Origin: Bacteriovoracaceae bacterium
Lineage (GTDB): Bacteria > Bdellovibrionota > Bacteriovoracia > Bacteriovoracales > Bacteriovoracaceae
Direction of reading: 5' to 3'
Assembly: GCA_947461145.1 (NCBI GenBank)
Contig: CANHJD010000011.1
Location: forward strand, 1-33,928
Length of the DNA stretch: 33,928 nt
Shown here: positions 23,846-32,028 of the stretch, piece after piece
Layout of the letters: every line of letters starts with the position of its first letter
How positions within the stretch are numbered: position 1 is the first letter of the stretch
Notes under the pieces: generated by a model
What the model was told of the DNA's origin: nothing
What the model saw: the letters and a program-made list of their open reading frames with translations, nothing else
Database searches by the model: none
Translations under genes and position numbers: made by a program

Positions 23846-24835
23846 ATGTATTTTTTATTAGCGGCTTTAATTTTCAATTCACTTGCGGTCTGGTCTCAGG
23901 ATGCAGTTTTTAACCTTGATAATAAGGCGGTAACCATTCCAGTGCTTGGTTCAAAGAAGCTCCTTTCTCGGCACCCTCGATTTGAAGGCTTTATTCAAAA
24001 GATGTTTAATCGTCCGGGGGATTTCTTTGGACCAAATTGCTACAACACTTCCCTCATCTTAAGTGGGGCGCTTTCACCAAATGATATTCGTTATGTTTCT
24101 CCCGAAGAATTCAATGAAGTCCTTAAGACCAATTTTATCCAAGTCAGTACTCCAGAATACAAGGATGTGATTGTTTTTGATGCTAAAAGATCTAGGGGGC
24201 ATTCAGCTTTCTATTTGGGTGATAATTTAATTTTTCATAAAAAATCTTTTGGTACCTATTATCACTACCGCATAACTGAAATTAAAAATGCTGGTATCGT
24301 TGAAGAAAACGAATGGGTGCCCGGAATTAATGATGATTCTTCCTCTCAAATGAAATGGCCTGAGCTTGGCACTTTGCCTTTGGAGTATTACAGGTTAAAA
24401 AATTCTAATAGGCCGAAGCTTGATCCACGTTTTGAGAAACTCATTAGAAAATTAGAACAGCTTATTGTCCTAGACGCTCGAAGCTGGGCCTTTGGAAGGA
24501 AGTGGGGGATGACCGGAGAGTATTTATTAGAAGATTTTTTGGTTCATGCTCGATCACAAAAAACGGATAAATATACTGAAGGCATTCTCATCTCACTAAA
24601 GGATCAAATTTTTATCATGTTGGAAGAAGTTTATTTCAAGAGTTCGCATTCGCCTTCAAGGGTTTTGGAAGAGCTTTGTATTCCTGAACAAAAAGAGCAA
24701 TTGTTTGATTTGCTCCGTGATTTTGGAACTCTTCTCAAGCTTGATTCAAAAAAAATAGAAATCGTTTTAGAAAAACTGGCAGGGCAGGATAGAGAGCGTT
24801 GTCAACTTCGCCCTCTTCAAGAACTCTTAAAATAG
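23846..24835 (+). CDS. Exported NlpC/P60-like (papain-fold) cysteine hydrolase candidate
   Basis: 329 residues with a signal peptide (FLLAALIFNSLAVWS, cleavage before QDAV). Candidate catalytic residues are in NlpC/P60 order: C65 (FFGPNCYNTSLILSG) and H119 (KRSRGHSAFYLGDNLIFH), with the typical DVIVFD strand between. NlpC/P60 enzymes cut peptide stems of peptidoglycan, which would suit a predator, but similarity outside these motifs is weak. The C-terminal ~130 residues (KLDPRFEKLIRKLEQLI onward) are helical and unrecognised. It is divergent from oxyR. Its stop codon abuts the stop of the opposing PAP2 gene with no base between. Confidence 0.6.
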   Translation: MYFLLAALIFNSLAVWSQDAVFNLDNKAVTIPVLGSKKLLSRHPRFEGFIQKMFNRPGDFFGPNCYNTSLILSGALSPNDIRYVSPEEFNEVLKTNFIQVSTPEYKDVIVFDAKRSRGHSAFYLGDNLIFHKKSFGTYYHYRITEIKNAGIVEENEWVPGINDDSSSQMKWPELGTLPLEYYRLKNSNRPKLDPRFEKLIRKLEQLIVLDARSWAFGRKWGMTGEYLLEDFLVHARSQKTDKYTEGILISLKDQIFIMLEEVYFKSSHSPSRVLEELCIPEQKEQLFDLLRDFGTLLKLDSKKIEIVLEKLAGQDRERCQLRPLQELLK

Positions 24836-25597
24836 TTATAAATCTCTTGATACCATCATCGCTAGCCCTTGGTCCTCAACTAGTGGAATAAGAAAAGCAT
24901 TGGTTTTTTCTTTTGATGATGATTCTTCTTTTTTCTTTTGATCTAAATAATAAAGTCCAAGACCATAGGCAACTCCAATGGTTGCACCGGCCATAACATC
25001 TCTTGGGTAGTGGGCATTATCATTAATTCTGCTCACCCCAACTAATGTGGCCAAAGAATAGGCCCCGACTCCATAATACCATTCATGCTCTGCTGCTACG
25101 ACTGAGGCAAAAGCAAACGCACTTGTGGTGTGTCCTGATGGGAAAGAGTTGCGAGTGCTATGATCATTAGGCCTTGGTTCCCTAAAGCTATACTTTAGGA
25201 CCGTTGTGGTTCCTGTAGACCAGGCCGTTGCTTTAAACATGAGCCAGGCCCTGCGTTTACTTTCAGAATTTTCTTGGCCCCAGCCATGTAGACCCATGCC
25301 GAGTACATAAGCTATGTTCGGAACAAGCTGACCCATTATGTCTCCAACTTCAGCTAAATCACCAAGAGGTTTATGTTCCCTAAGATCCCGATGAATTTTG
25401 GTGAAGTAAGGATCTTTTGCCAAAACAATAAGAAGTGTTGCGCCAGCACCAATTAAAAGTGGAGTCCTCGCTGGAGTATTCCACGGGGAAGTAAGTTCTG
25501 TTTTAAATTGCTCCCAGTTATATTGATCCGACGCTTTTGCCGGAGTAAAAAAAATGAGTGGTGCAATAACCAAGAGTGCCATAATGAAATGTTTCAT
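24836..25597 (-). CDS. PAP2-family (phosphatidic acid phosphatase type 2) membrane protein
   Basis: 253 residues with an N-terminal signal sequence (MALLVIAPLIFFTPAKA). The three PAP2 motifs are present: KYSFREPRP (KX6RP), FPSGHTTS (PSGH) and SRINDNAHYPRDVMAG (SRX5HX3D), giving the His nucleophile and acid/base His. Family members remove phosphate from lipid phosphates (phosphatidic acid, undecaprenyl pyrophosphate, lipid A) at the outer face of the membrane. Only one or two hydrophobic helices are obvious outside the motifs, so it may be a soluble or loosely anchored periplasmic form. Lipid substrate unknown. Confidence 0.92.
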   Translation of the reverse strand: MKHFIMALLVIAPLIFFTPAKASDQYNWEQFKTELTSPWNTPARTPLLIGAGATLLIVLAKDPYFTKIHRDLREHKPLGDLAEVGDIMGQLVPNIAYVLGMGLHGWGQENSESKRRAWLMFKATAWSTGTTTVLKYSFREPRPNDHSTRNSFPSGHTTSAFAFASVVAAEHEWYYGVGAYSLATLVGVSRINDNAHYPRDVMAGATIGVAYGLGLYYLDQKKKEESSSKEKTNAFLIPLVEDQGLAMMVSRDL

Positions 25598-25738
25598 AGC
25601 TTAGTTCATCCGAAAAAGTGATTATCCTCACATTTTGACTGTTTATTGAAAAAAAGCCAGATAATTTTGAGCATACTATGTCGTGCTTTTGTTAAAAAAA
25701 TAGACGAATCTTTAATTGTGCCAATCAGGGAGAGAAGG

Positions 25739-26392
25739 ATGAAAAAAATTTCAGTTGTTTTGTCGGGATGTGGCCATCGAGATGGTGCCGAGATAACGGA
25801 AGCAGTAAGTTTAATGATTAATCTATCTAAGGCTGGGGCATCGATAGAATATTTTGCTCCTAACCTCAATATTTCCCCAGTGAATCACCTCACCGGGGAA
25901 ATTGCCAAAGCTGAAAAAAGAAACGTCCTGATTGAATCAGCACGAATAAGTCGGGGTAAAAGTAAGGATCTCATTTTGCTAAATCCAAATGAATTTGATG
26001 CCCTCATTTTTGTTGGTGGTTCAGGAGTGGCAAAAAATCTTTCGAGTTGGTCAACCCAAGGAGCAAACTGTGAAATTCTCCCCGAAATACAGTCAGCCAT
26101 AGAATCTTTTTATAAGAAATCAAAGCCTATTGGGGCAATATGTATTTCACCTGTCTTATTGGCCAAGGTTCTGGGTGGAAATAAGGTTAAACTCACTATT
26201 GGCAACGATAAAGAAACAATTGCAGAGATTGAAAAAACAGGGGCGATTCATATAGAGTGTGATGTTGATGACTGTGTCGTTGATAAAGAAAACAAGATCG
26301 TCACGACTCCGGCCTACATGTATGATGAGCGACCAGATAAAATTTTTGAAGGTATTAGTAAGTTTGCGAAAGAGATTATCAAACTAATTTAG
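25739..26392 (+). CDS. elbB: ElbB, DJ-1/PfpI-superfamily glyoxalase-like protein
   Basis: 217 residues from the ATG at 25739, equal to E. coli ElbB in length and preceded by GGGAG; the longer frame from 25646 adds 31 unsupported residues. Signature segments: VVLSGCGHRDGAEITEAV, NHLTGEIAKAEKRNVLIESA, LIFVGGSGVAKNLSSW, and the nucleophile-elbow Cys in IGAICISPVLLAKVL. ElbB has weak glyoxalase activity and was linked genetically to isoprenoid synthesis; its true role is uncertain. Cytoplasmic. The stop overlaps the stop of a small opposite-strand gene. Confidence 0.92.
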   Translation: MKKISVVLSGCGHRDGAEITEAVSLMINLSKAGASIEYFAPNLNISPVNHLTGEIAKAEKRNVLIESARISRGKSKDLILLNPNEFDALIFVGGSGVAKNLSSWSTQGANCEILPEIQSAIESFYKKSKPIGAICISPVLLAKVLGGNKVKLTIGNDKETIAEIEKTGAIHIECDVDDCVVDKENKIVTTPAYMYDERPDKIFEGISKFAKEIIKLI

Positions 26393-26484
26393 TGCATATA
26401 GGGAATCATAGCTATTCCAAAACAGAAAATCGCAAATATACCTAACAGGATGTTTGTAACGTCTATGAAAATATCTTTCATCAT
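26389..26484 (-). CDS. 31-residue single-helix membrane protein
   Basis: A short frame from the ATG at 26484 to TAA at 26389, preceded by a perfect AGGAGG (26491-26496 on the plus strand as CCTCCT) six bases upstream. The peptide begins MMKDIFIDVTN, has a hydrophobic core ILLGIFAIFCFGIAMI and ends PYMH, a typical small transmembrane protein. No homologue is recognised. Its stop overlaps that of elbB. A 7-base inverted repeat (GCCTCCT 26490-26496 with AGGAGGC 26529-26535) could hide the ribosome site in the mRNA. The strong ribosome site is the main evidence that it is real. Confidence 0.55.
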   Translation of the reverse strand: MMKDIFIDVTNILLGIFAIFCFGIAMIPYMH

Positions 26485-26604
26485 CACACGCCTCCTGCTT
26501 CTATTCTATCACCAGATCTCCGGTTAGGAGGAGGCAGAAATAGTTGCCTGTGCCAGTCAGTTACGAATTTAGGAGGCGCTCTAGTATTTATAAGCTTTTA
26601 CCAA

Positions 26605-26610
26605 TATAAT
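26605..26610 (+). promoter_or_regulatory. -10 hexamer (TATAAT) of the hexapeptide-repeat gene
   Basis: A perfect TATAAT ends six bases before the ATG at 26617; no Shine-Dalgarno and no convincing -35. Consistent with a leaderless mRNA. Confidence 0.4.
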
Positions 26611-26616
26611 CTTCAT

Positions 26617-27378
26617 ATGAGTGAAGAAAAAATTGATGTCAATTCAACAAAGTCGAATCTTACTGGTTTTGCAGGATTAGCTGAAGGCTTTCTTAGGAAA
26701 TTTAGAAGTCTAACTTTTATGATCCTTTTAGTGCCTATAGCTTTTCTCTATGTTGTGGCCATGGGCGTTTCTCTTACTCCTGGTGTGGTGCTTTATAAGT
26801 CAATTCATGAGGCCACACAGCATTCGCATTTTATTATTCATAGCTTGGCCGTTGGTCTTTCTTTAGCTGCAGGATTTTTTTCCTACGGCCTCACACTTAT
26901 TTTTGTTGTTCCCTTAATTAATAAATTGCTCCCCCTTAAAGTTAAAACACTTCGTGCTAGTTGGTTCTCAGTATCTGTCATCCCTTGGTATTACCACAAT
27001 GCTTTAACTTATCTTGTTAGATATACATTTCTGGAATTCATTACTCCTACTCCATTGAATAAATTATTTTTTCAAATGATGGGAATGAAAGTGGGTAAGG
27101 GTTCTATGATTAATACCACGAATATTTCTGATCCGTGTCTTATAACAATTGGGGATTATTGTACTATTGGTGGTTCAGCAACACTCATTGCCCATTATGG
27201 AATGAAAGGGATGCTCATTATTGATAAACTCATCATTGAAGATAACGTTACGATAGGACTTAAAGCTTCTGTATTTGGTGACGTAGTTGTTGGCAAAGGC
27301 GCTACAGTAAAGCCTAATGAGGTTATTTTGCCTAAAACGCGTGTTCCGGAATACAAAAAAGAACCACCAGCTGCATAA
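26617..27378 (+). CDS. Membrane-anchored left-handed beta-helix (hexapeptide) acyltransferase-like protein
   Basis: 253 residues. Two or three hydrophobic helices come first (LTFMILLVPIAFLYVVAMGV, then SLAVGLSLAAGFFSYGLTLI). A C-terminal left-handed beta-helix starts near residue 150 with hexapeptide-type repeats: MKVGKGSMINTTN, ITIGDYCTIGGSATLI, IIEDNVTIGLKASVFGDVVV, VGKGATVKPNEVIL. This layout resembles the C-terminal region of NRPS-associated membrane proteins that carry hexapeptide transferase repeats. Members transfer acetyl or acyl groups to sugars or amines; acceptor unknown. A catalytic His candidate is LIAHYG. It converges on the 27380 gene with one base between stops. Confidence 0.7.
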   Translation: MSEEKIDVNSTKSNLTGFAGLAEGFLRKFRSLTFMILLVPIAFLYVVAMGVSLTPGVVLYKSIHEATQHSHFIIHSLAVGLSLAAGFFSYGLTLIFVVPLINKLLPLKVKTLRASWFSVSVIPWYYHNALTYLVRYTFLEFITPTPLNKLFFQMMGMKVGKGSMINTTNISDPCLITIGDYCTIGGSATLIAHYGMKGMLIIDKLIIEDNVTIGLKASVFGDVVVGKGATVKPNEVILPKTRVPEYKKEPPAA

Positions 27379-27379
27379 T

Positions 27380-27751
27380 TTAGTAGTTCGTATGTTCTTT
27401 ATCCAATTGAAGATTAAGAATTTCGTACGCGTCGTATTCTGCCTTCATGGGATCTTTTTCAAGTTGAATAATTCCCTCCACATAGTAGGGAGTTATCTTT
27501 TCTTCAAGTACATTAAACCAAGGTATTTTTTTTCTTAAAGCCACTTTTGCTGCTTCATGAAACCAAAGTATATCTGCAATTGGTTTTTCTTTTTCAGAAT
27601 TAATTTCAAAGTGGATTCTGTAAGTGTTGCGAGCGATTTCTCTTAGAATCGGTCCGGCTTCTTGGGCCTGCTTCCTAGGCGCAGGCGTGCTTGTAAAAAT
27701 AAATATTAGTCCGAAGGCCAGCAAAAGAAAGAGTAAATAGTATGAGCGCAT
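27380..27751 (-). CDS. Small N-terminally anchored envelope protein, unknown family
   Basis: 123 residues from the ATG at 27751, preceded by GGAGGGG; an in-frame TTG upstream at 27766 is part of that ribosome site. One hydrophobic segment (YYLLFLLLAFGLIFIFTST) is followed by a charged mature domain (WFHEAAKVALRKKIPWFNVL, VEGIIQLEKDPMKAEYDAYE). Probably a signal-anchored periplasmic protein. Family not recognised. Confidence 0.65.
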   Translation of the reverse strand: MRSYYLLFLLLAFGLIFIFTSTPAPRKQAQEAGPILREIARNTYRIHFEINSEKEKPIADILWFHEAAKVALRKKIPWFNVLEEKITPYYVEGIIQLEKDPMKAEYDAYEILNLQLDKEHTNY

Positions 27752-27873
27752 ACTTGTCCCCTCCAAGTTGAATTAACCTTAGAAGAGGACTATGAATCAA
27801 GGAAAGGACTTAATTTAAATAATTTAAAAAAATTACGAAGCAATGGTACTTAGAAAATTTATCTCAAGTTTTC

Positions 27874-28509
27874 TTAAGACCTAGTGATGAGAAACATTCC
27901 GTCTCTTATGGGAAGGAGTGTCTTTGTAAATCCTTCAAGATTTTTTGCAAGATCGTTATGCGCTCGAATAGAGTCTGTCTGTTTGTCGAGACCAGGTGTT
28001 AAAACCTTTCCATACCAAAGAGTATTATCACTAATAATTAATCCATTTACTGAAAGATGTTGGATGGCCCAGTTTAAATAATTAGAATAATTATTTTTGT
28101 CAGCATCAATAAAAATTAAGTCATATTTGTCATTGAGGGTGCTTAATGCCTCTAGACCTGGCTTAAGGATATGCTCAATTTTTTTTCCGTGAGAAGACCT
28201 TTCCCAGAAGCTTTTTGCAATTTTTGTTGTTTCAGGATTCAAATCAATTGAAATGAGTTTACCATCTTCTGGCAAGGCTTCTGCCATAATTAGTGCAGAA
28301 TAGCCGGTATAAGTACCCAGCTCGACAATTGACTTCACTTTTCCCAGTTTTATTAAAAATTTAAGGATTGAACCTTCCATTTCACCAATAAGCATATTGC
28401 TTCCATGAACTGAGCTTTTCGTAAAGTCCATCAACTCTTTGGCAATTTGAGAGGGTTGAGTTGAATGGTCTATACAGTAAGTTTCAATCTCTTTTGGAAC
28501 AAATGACAT
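27874..28509 (-). CDS. SAM-dependent O-methyltransferase (Methyltransf_3/CCoAOMT-like)
   Basis: 211 residues, typical length. Motifs of the class I small-molecule O-methyltransferase family: IVELGTYTGYSALIMAEAL (SAM-binding motif I), LISIDLNPE (motif II acid), YDLIFIDADKNNY (metal-binding Asp) and GLIISDNTLWYGKV (second Asp-Asn metal site). These cation-dependent enzymes methylate hydroxyls of catechol-like or other small compounds. The YgiD-type dioxygenase in the same window also acts on catechols, but it is 19 kb away and no link is implied. Divergent from the TatD-like gene. Confidence 0.9.
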   Translation of the reverse strand: MSFVPKEIETYCIDHSTQPSQIAKELMDFTKSSVHGSNMLIGEMEGSILKFLIKLGKVKSIVELGTYTGYSALIMAEALPEDGKLISIDLNPETTKIAKSFWERSSHGKKIEHILKPGLEALSTLNDKYDLIFIDADKNNYSNYLNWAIQHLSVNGLIISDNTLWYGKVLTPGLDKQTDSIRAHNDLAKNLEGFTKTLLPIRDGMFLITRS

Positions 28510-28542
28510 ATAAATACCTCAGTAGATCTTTTGATTTATGAT

Positions 28543-29271
28543 ATGAAAGAAGGCATAATAAAACAAAGGACAAATTTCTTTTTGAAAGCTTTATCATATT
28601 TAGATATACATACTCACCTTAGATTTAAAAGTGAAAACTCTATTCATGTAGCTTCCTTATCAATGGATGAAATTCTTCAAGAGACCACTACCTGTGATTA
28701 CTCCTGTGCAGGAATTCATCCATGGTGGTTTGAGGAGATTTCTCAGGAAGAGATAATCATTCTAAAAACGCATATTGAGAATATGGCAAAAAATGGCAAG
28801 CTATGGGGGGTGGGTGAATCCGGACTCGATCGCCTTTATCCAGAGTTTTTAGATCAACAAAAAAGTCTTTTGGATTGGCATATAGATCTTGCGGAAAACT
28901 ATCAGTTGCCATTAGTTTTACATAATGTTCGTGCAGGTTCTGATTTTCTTGAGATCTTGAAAAAAAGGGCGGCTTCAGTCCCTTGGCTCTTTCATGATTT
29001 TCGCGGAAATGAGGAACTCGTAAAATCACTACTTAAGCTTCACCCTGGGTGTTATTTTTCTTTTGGAATTTCTCTTGATAACTCTCCCCAGATAAGGGAG
29101 CTTTTGCCTCTCATACCTTTAGAGAACATTTTTCTTGAAACAGATAATCAAAAACATCTCGATATTCATGACATATACCTTAGAGCGGCAGAACAACTCC
29201 ATTTGGATTTAGATTTCCTAAAGTCCCAAATTTGGAGAAATTTTCAAAAGATTACTCGCTCTCCGCAGTAG
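28543..29271 (+). CDS. TatD-family metal-dependent nuclease/hydrolase
   Basis: 242 residues from the ATG at 28543 (the frame opens at a TTG at 28531). It is an amidohydrolase-type TIM barrel with TatD metal ligands: YLDIHTHL (HxH), GVGESGLDRLYPEF (Glu), LVLHNVRAG (His), WLFHDFRGN (His) and FLETDNQKH (Asp). TatD proteins are Mg-dependent 3'-5' DNases/RNases. Compared with the family, HPWW replaces the usual GIHPH and SFGISL replaces S.SG, so it is a diverged member. No Shine-Dalgarno is visible. About 22 residues precede the first metal-binding strand, which is longer than usual, so an internal start cannot be excluded. Confidence 0.85.
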   Translation: MKEGIIKQRTNFFLKALSYLDIHTHLRFKSENSIHVASLSMDEILQETTTCDYSCAGIHPWWFEEISQEEIIILKTHIENMAKNGKLWGVGESGLDRLYPEFLDQQKSLLDWHIDLAENYQLPLVLHNVRAGSDFLEILKKRAASVPWLFHDFRGNEELVKSLLKLHPGCYFSFGISLDNSPQIRELLPLIPLENIFLETDNQKHLDIHDIYLRAAEQLHLDLDFLKSQIWRNFQKITRSPQ

Positions 29272-29297
29272 TATAACCTAAGTAAAATTTTCAAATT

Positions 29298-29327
29298 TTG
29301 ATACAATTTGCCAGTTATTGTTACAAT
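29298..29327 (+). promoter_or_regulatory. Promoter of the small lipoprotein gene
   Basis: TTGATA, 18-base spacer, TACAAT (five of six matches), ~22 bases before the ATG at 29350, leaving room for the TAGGAT ribosome site. Confidence 0.5.
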
Positions 29328-29349
29328 GCCATAAAAATTAGGATTAAGC

Positions 29350-29862
29350 ATGAAAACAACCCTCGCAGTTATTCTTTTATCATTCCTGGCCTCTTGTGAT
29401 GTCGCTACGGTCAGTTATGGCTATTACTGGAACCCTCTAAAAATACTCTCTGACGCTAAGAAAGCTGTTGAAAACAATAGTGTCGAAGAACTGGCCGAAG
29501 TTCTGTCGGATAAAGCACTTTGTGTCTATGGATCTGAGTCGGGGATTGCCAATATCCAAAATGCCCTAAGTCATGTTGATAGTGCTTCGTTGCGTGAGCC
29601 ATTTCTCGTGTCTGCGAAACATCTTACCTCACCAAATTATGTTGGGTATTTTTCTTATTATCAGGAAATATACGAGGCGACTGCGAAGAATGTTAAAGGT
29701 CAATCTATACTGAAAGTTCGCATCGTGTGTGATTTTGGGCGAGATAACAAAGACTCAAATTATCTTGGAGCGCCAATAAGTAAATATACCGTAAAATCTT
29801 GTGCCATTAATGAAATTAAAAACTATCAGACAAAACTTTCAGTTCCTGAATACTGTCTTTAA
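29350..29862 (+). CDS. Small lipoprotein of unknown function
   Basis: 170 residues with a lipobox (LAVILLSFLASC, Cys16). The mature part has ILSDAKKAVENNSVEELAEV followed by LSDKALCVYGSESGIA, then mixed beta (KVRIVCDFG, KYTVKSCAIN). Four Cys are in the mature region after the lipid-bearing one. The overall plan resembles small NTF2-like or DUF4878-type lipoproteins, but I cannot assign it. Single gene with its own promoter; stop one base from the opposing rlmI-like stop. Confidence 0.7.
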   Translation: MKTTLAVILLSFLASCDVATVSYGYYWNPLKILSDAKKAVENNSVEELAEVLSDKALCVYGSESGIANIQNALSHVDSASLREPFLVSAKHLTSPNYVGYFSYYQEIYEATAKNVKGQSILKVRIVCDFGRDNKDSNYLGAPISKYTVKSCAINEIKNYQTKLSVPEYCL

Positions 29863-29863
29863 A

Positions 29864-31066
29864 TTAGTCTTTAAAAACCTGAAGATAAACAAACTTCAGG
29901 TAGCGCATTTCGGGTAGCGCCATAGGGAAGGGATGATCTTCTGGCTGACCCTTAACGAGTAAGACTTTCCCTCTTTTCTTCGAGCGAGACAGGGCCTCTT
30001 GAACAAGATCCAAAAAGAGATCAAAACTGATGTGCCCAGAGCAGCTTGAAGCAACAAAGTAGCCTTTATCTTTGACGAGCCTTAAAGAGTCCGCAAATAT
30101 CTTTGTATAGGCTTCCTTGGCCGTTTCAACGGCTTTCTGGTTTGGGGCAAAGCTAGGTGGATCGGTTATAACGATATCCCAAAGTTGTTTCTTTGATTGG
30201 GCTTCCTTCACAAATTCAAATGCATCCGTACAAATGCCCACATGATTTTCATGTGGAAGAAGATTAATTTCCCAATTAATTTCAGAAGCTTTGATAGCAT
30301 GAGGGGCAATATCTACTGTGGTGACTCTGCTTGCTCCACCGAGGCCAGCATAAACTGAGAACCCACCTGTGTAGCCGAATAAATTGAGAAGAGTTTTATC
30401 TTTTGAAATCGAGCGAATAAAGTTTCTATTCTCTCTCTGATCAAGAAAAAAACCCGTTTTTGCCGCATCAATAATGTTTGTTCTAAACTTTACTCCATGC
30501 TCTAAGAATTCATGATTGGTAAGAGTTTCACATTCTCCAGCGAGAATTAATCCCTTTTCCTCTTCTTTATTCTTACGTTTAAAATACACGCAAGAGATTG
30601 GCAGTATTGTTTGGGCCATGAAGAAATCTGCAATCGCCTCCTTGTTCCAGAAGGCCTCTGCGGCCGTACCGTCAAGTTTAAGAACTAAAACACCTGCATA
30701 ATAATCCGCCACAACTCCTGGCAATTCATCACCCTCACCATTAAGGACTCTCAGACATTTATTCTCAACGTTTAGAAGGTGCTTCTTATTATCTATTGCT
30801 CTTTTGAGTCTTTCTTCTACTTCATGATCATTAAATTTCTTGTCACCAATATTTAAAACCCTGAAAGCAAGATTAATATTTGGAGAGTAATATCCATGGG
30901 CCAGAACTTCGCCTTTATGACTTTGCAAAATGGTATAAGCACCTTCAGGTGCCTTTATCTTTTCAACAGCGTCAGAAAAAATCCAGGGATTGCCTCGTTT
31001 AAGGTGTTTAGAAAGATCTCGGATTAATTTTAAACGTTGAGGTTTTTCTGCTGAAAAATATTTCAT
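29864..31066 (-). CDS. rlmI: RlmI-like 23S rRNA (cytosine-C5) methyltransferase with PUA domain
   Basis: 400 residues, the usual length. N-terminal PUA-like domain (KLIRDLSKHLKRGNPWIFSD), then an EEHEH-like linker domain (NGEGDELPGVVADYYAGVLV), then a class I SAM fold: KTGFFLDQRENR, LLNLFGYTGGFSVYA (motif I), VTTVDIAP, ITDPPSFAPN (motif IV) and VASSCSGHIS with the candidate catalytic Cys. E. coli RlmI makes m5C1962 in 23S rRNA. The start overlaps the stop of the upstream RlmM-like gene by one base (TAATG), so they are one operon. The exact target nucleotide is inferred from the family. Confidence 0.9.
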   Translation of the reverse strand: MKYFSAEKPQRLKLIRDLSKHLKRGNPWIFSDAVEKIKAPEGAYTILQSHKGEVLAHGYYSPNINLAFRVLNIGDKKFNDHEVEERLKRAIDNKKHLLNVENKCLRVLNGEGDELPGVVADYYAGVLVLKLDGTAAEAFWNKEAIADFFMAQTILPISCVYFKRKNKEEEKGLILAGECETLTNHEFLEHGVKFRTNIIDAAKTGFFLDQRENRNFIRSISKDKTLLNLFGYTGGFSVYAGLGGASRVTTVDIAPHAIKASEINWEINLLPHENHVGICTDAFEFVKEAQSKKQLWDIVITDPPSFAPNQKAVETAKEAYTKIFADSLRLVKDKGYFVASSCSGHISFDLFLDLVQEALSRSKKRGKVLLVKGQPEDHPFPMALPEMRYLKFVYLQVFKD

Positions 31067-31986
31067 TAATTTATGCCTTTGAGGTACCAGGTCACTTCAT
31101 GCTTGTTGTGATGAAGGTGAACAATTTTTGAACCAGGAATCTCTAGAAACTTGAGAGTACTTTCCCAGTCCGTCTCAGCTTGATATTTAATCGTGCAGAC
31201 AAAGTTCTTCACTTTGCCAGACTCTAAAAATTTCTTCACCAGATTTAGCAGTCTCTCAGGATAACAAATGATGTCGGAGCAGAACCAATCGATGGTATCA
31301 AAATCTTTCGGATCTAATCCGAACGCACTTTCTTGCCTGAAGTTTATTTTCCCTAGATCCATGATTCTCTTTTCAATTGGGGCCTTATCAACACTGATGG
31401 TTTGATCAAATTCTAGAGTTCGAAGCACCCATGTCCAACCACCGGGGCATGAGCCCACATCGATGGCAGATCCTCCAGAAATTGCCTCAGGTGCATAAAC
31501 CGTAAAAAACTCCCACAATTTTAAATAGGCCCGTGATGGAGGCATCACTTTGTCTTCCATGAAATCCATCTCACCCAGAGCAAATGGAGAGGAAGTCTTT
31601 GTTGAGGCAATCATGAGATCTGGCTCTAAAAGGGTCCAAAAGCCCATTTGTGTTGTAGGCAATGGATGCCTGAAGGCAATTGGTTTTTGATTATACTTTG
31701 GAAGTTCGTCTTGAATGAGCTGCGCTCTTCGGTGATGACCAACAGTAAATAGGCCCCAGTTCCTGCCAAGCGCTTTTAATTTTTTGGCGCCATCATTGAT
31801 TGAGGTAATTTGGATCTTCTCTAATCCAAAGGCAGAGACTTGGGCCCAGATCATGGCGGGATGATCTCCCTCAACTAAATAAAGCCGATCACGCTTTTCA
31901 GCGATCTTAAGGCCTTTAATCTCAAGTTCTTTTTCCAGCTCGGACTCTAACTTATGAATCGCGAGATACCCTGTATAATTTGACAT
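31066..31986 (-). CDS. RlmM/FtsJ-type rRNA 2'-O-ribose methyltransferase
   Basis: 306 residues. The N-terminal ~130 residues look like the RlmM accessory region. The catalytic FtsJ-type Rossmann domain has AIDVGSCPGGWTWVLR (motif I) and the K-D-K-E tetrad: Lys in SRAYLKLWEF, Asp in CSDIICYPER, Lys in FVCTIKYQ and Glu in HNKHEVTWYL. E. coli RlmM methylates the ribose of C2498 of 23S rRNA. Assignment to RlmM rather than another FtsJ relative is likely but not certain. It forms a translationally coupled operon with the RlmI-like gene. Confidence 0.82.
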   Translation of the reverse strand: MSNYTGYLAIHKLESELEKELEIKGLKIAEKRDRLYLVEGDHPAMIWAQVSAFGLEKIQITSINDGAKKLKALGRNWGLFTVGHHRRAQLIQDELPKYNQKPIAFRHPLPTTQMGFWTLLEPDLMIASTKTSSPFALGEMDFMEDKVMPPSRAYLKLWEFFTVYAPEAISGGSAIDVGSCPGGWTWVLRTLEFDQTISVDKAPIEKRIMDLGKINFRQESAFGLDPKDFDTIDWFCSDIICYPERLLNLVKKFLESGKVKNFVCTIKYQAETDWESTLKFLEIPGSKIVHLHHNKHEVTWYLKGIN

Positions 31987-32028
31987 GCTTCTCTATACAC
32001 TAGAAGCAAGGCGTGTTAAAAGGGCCAT

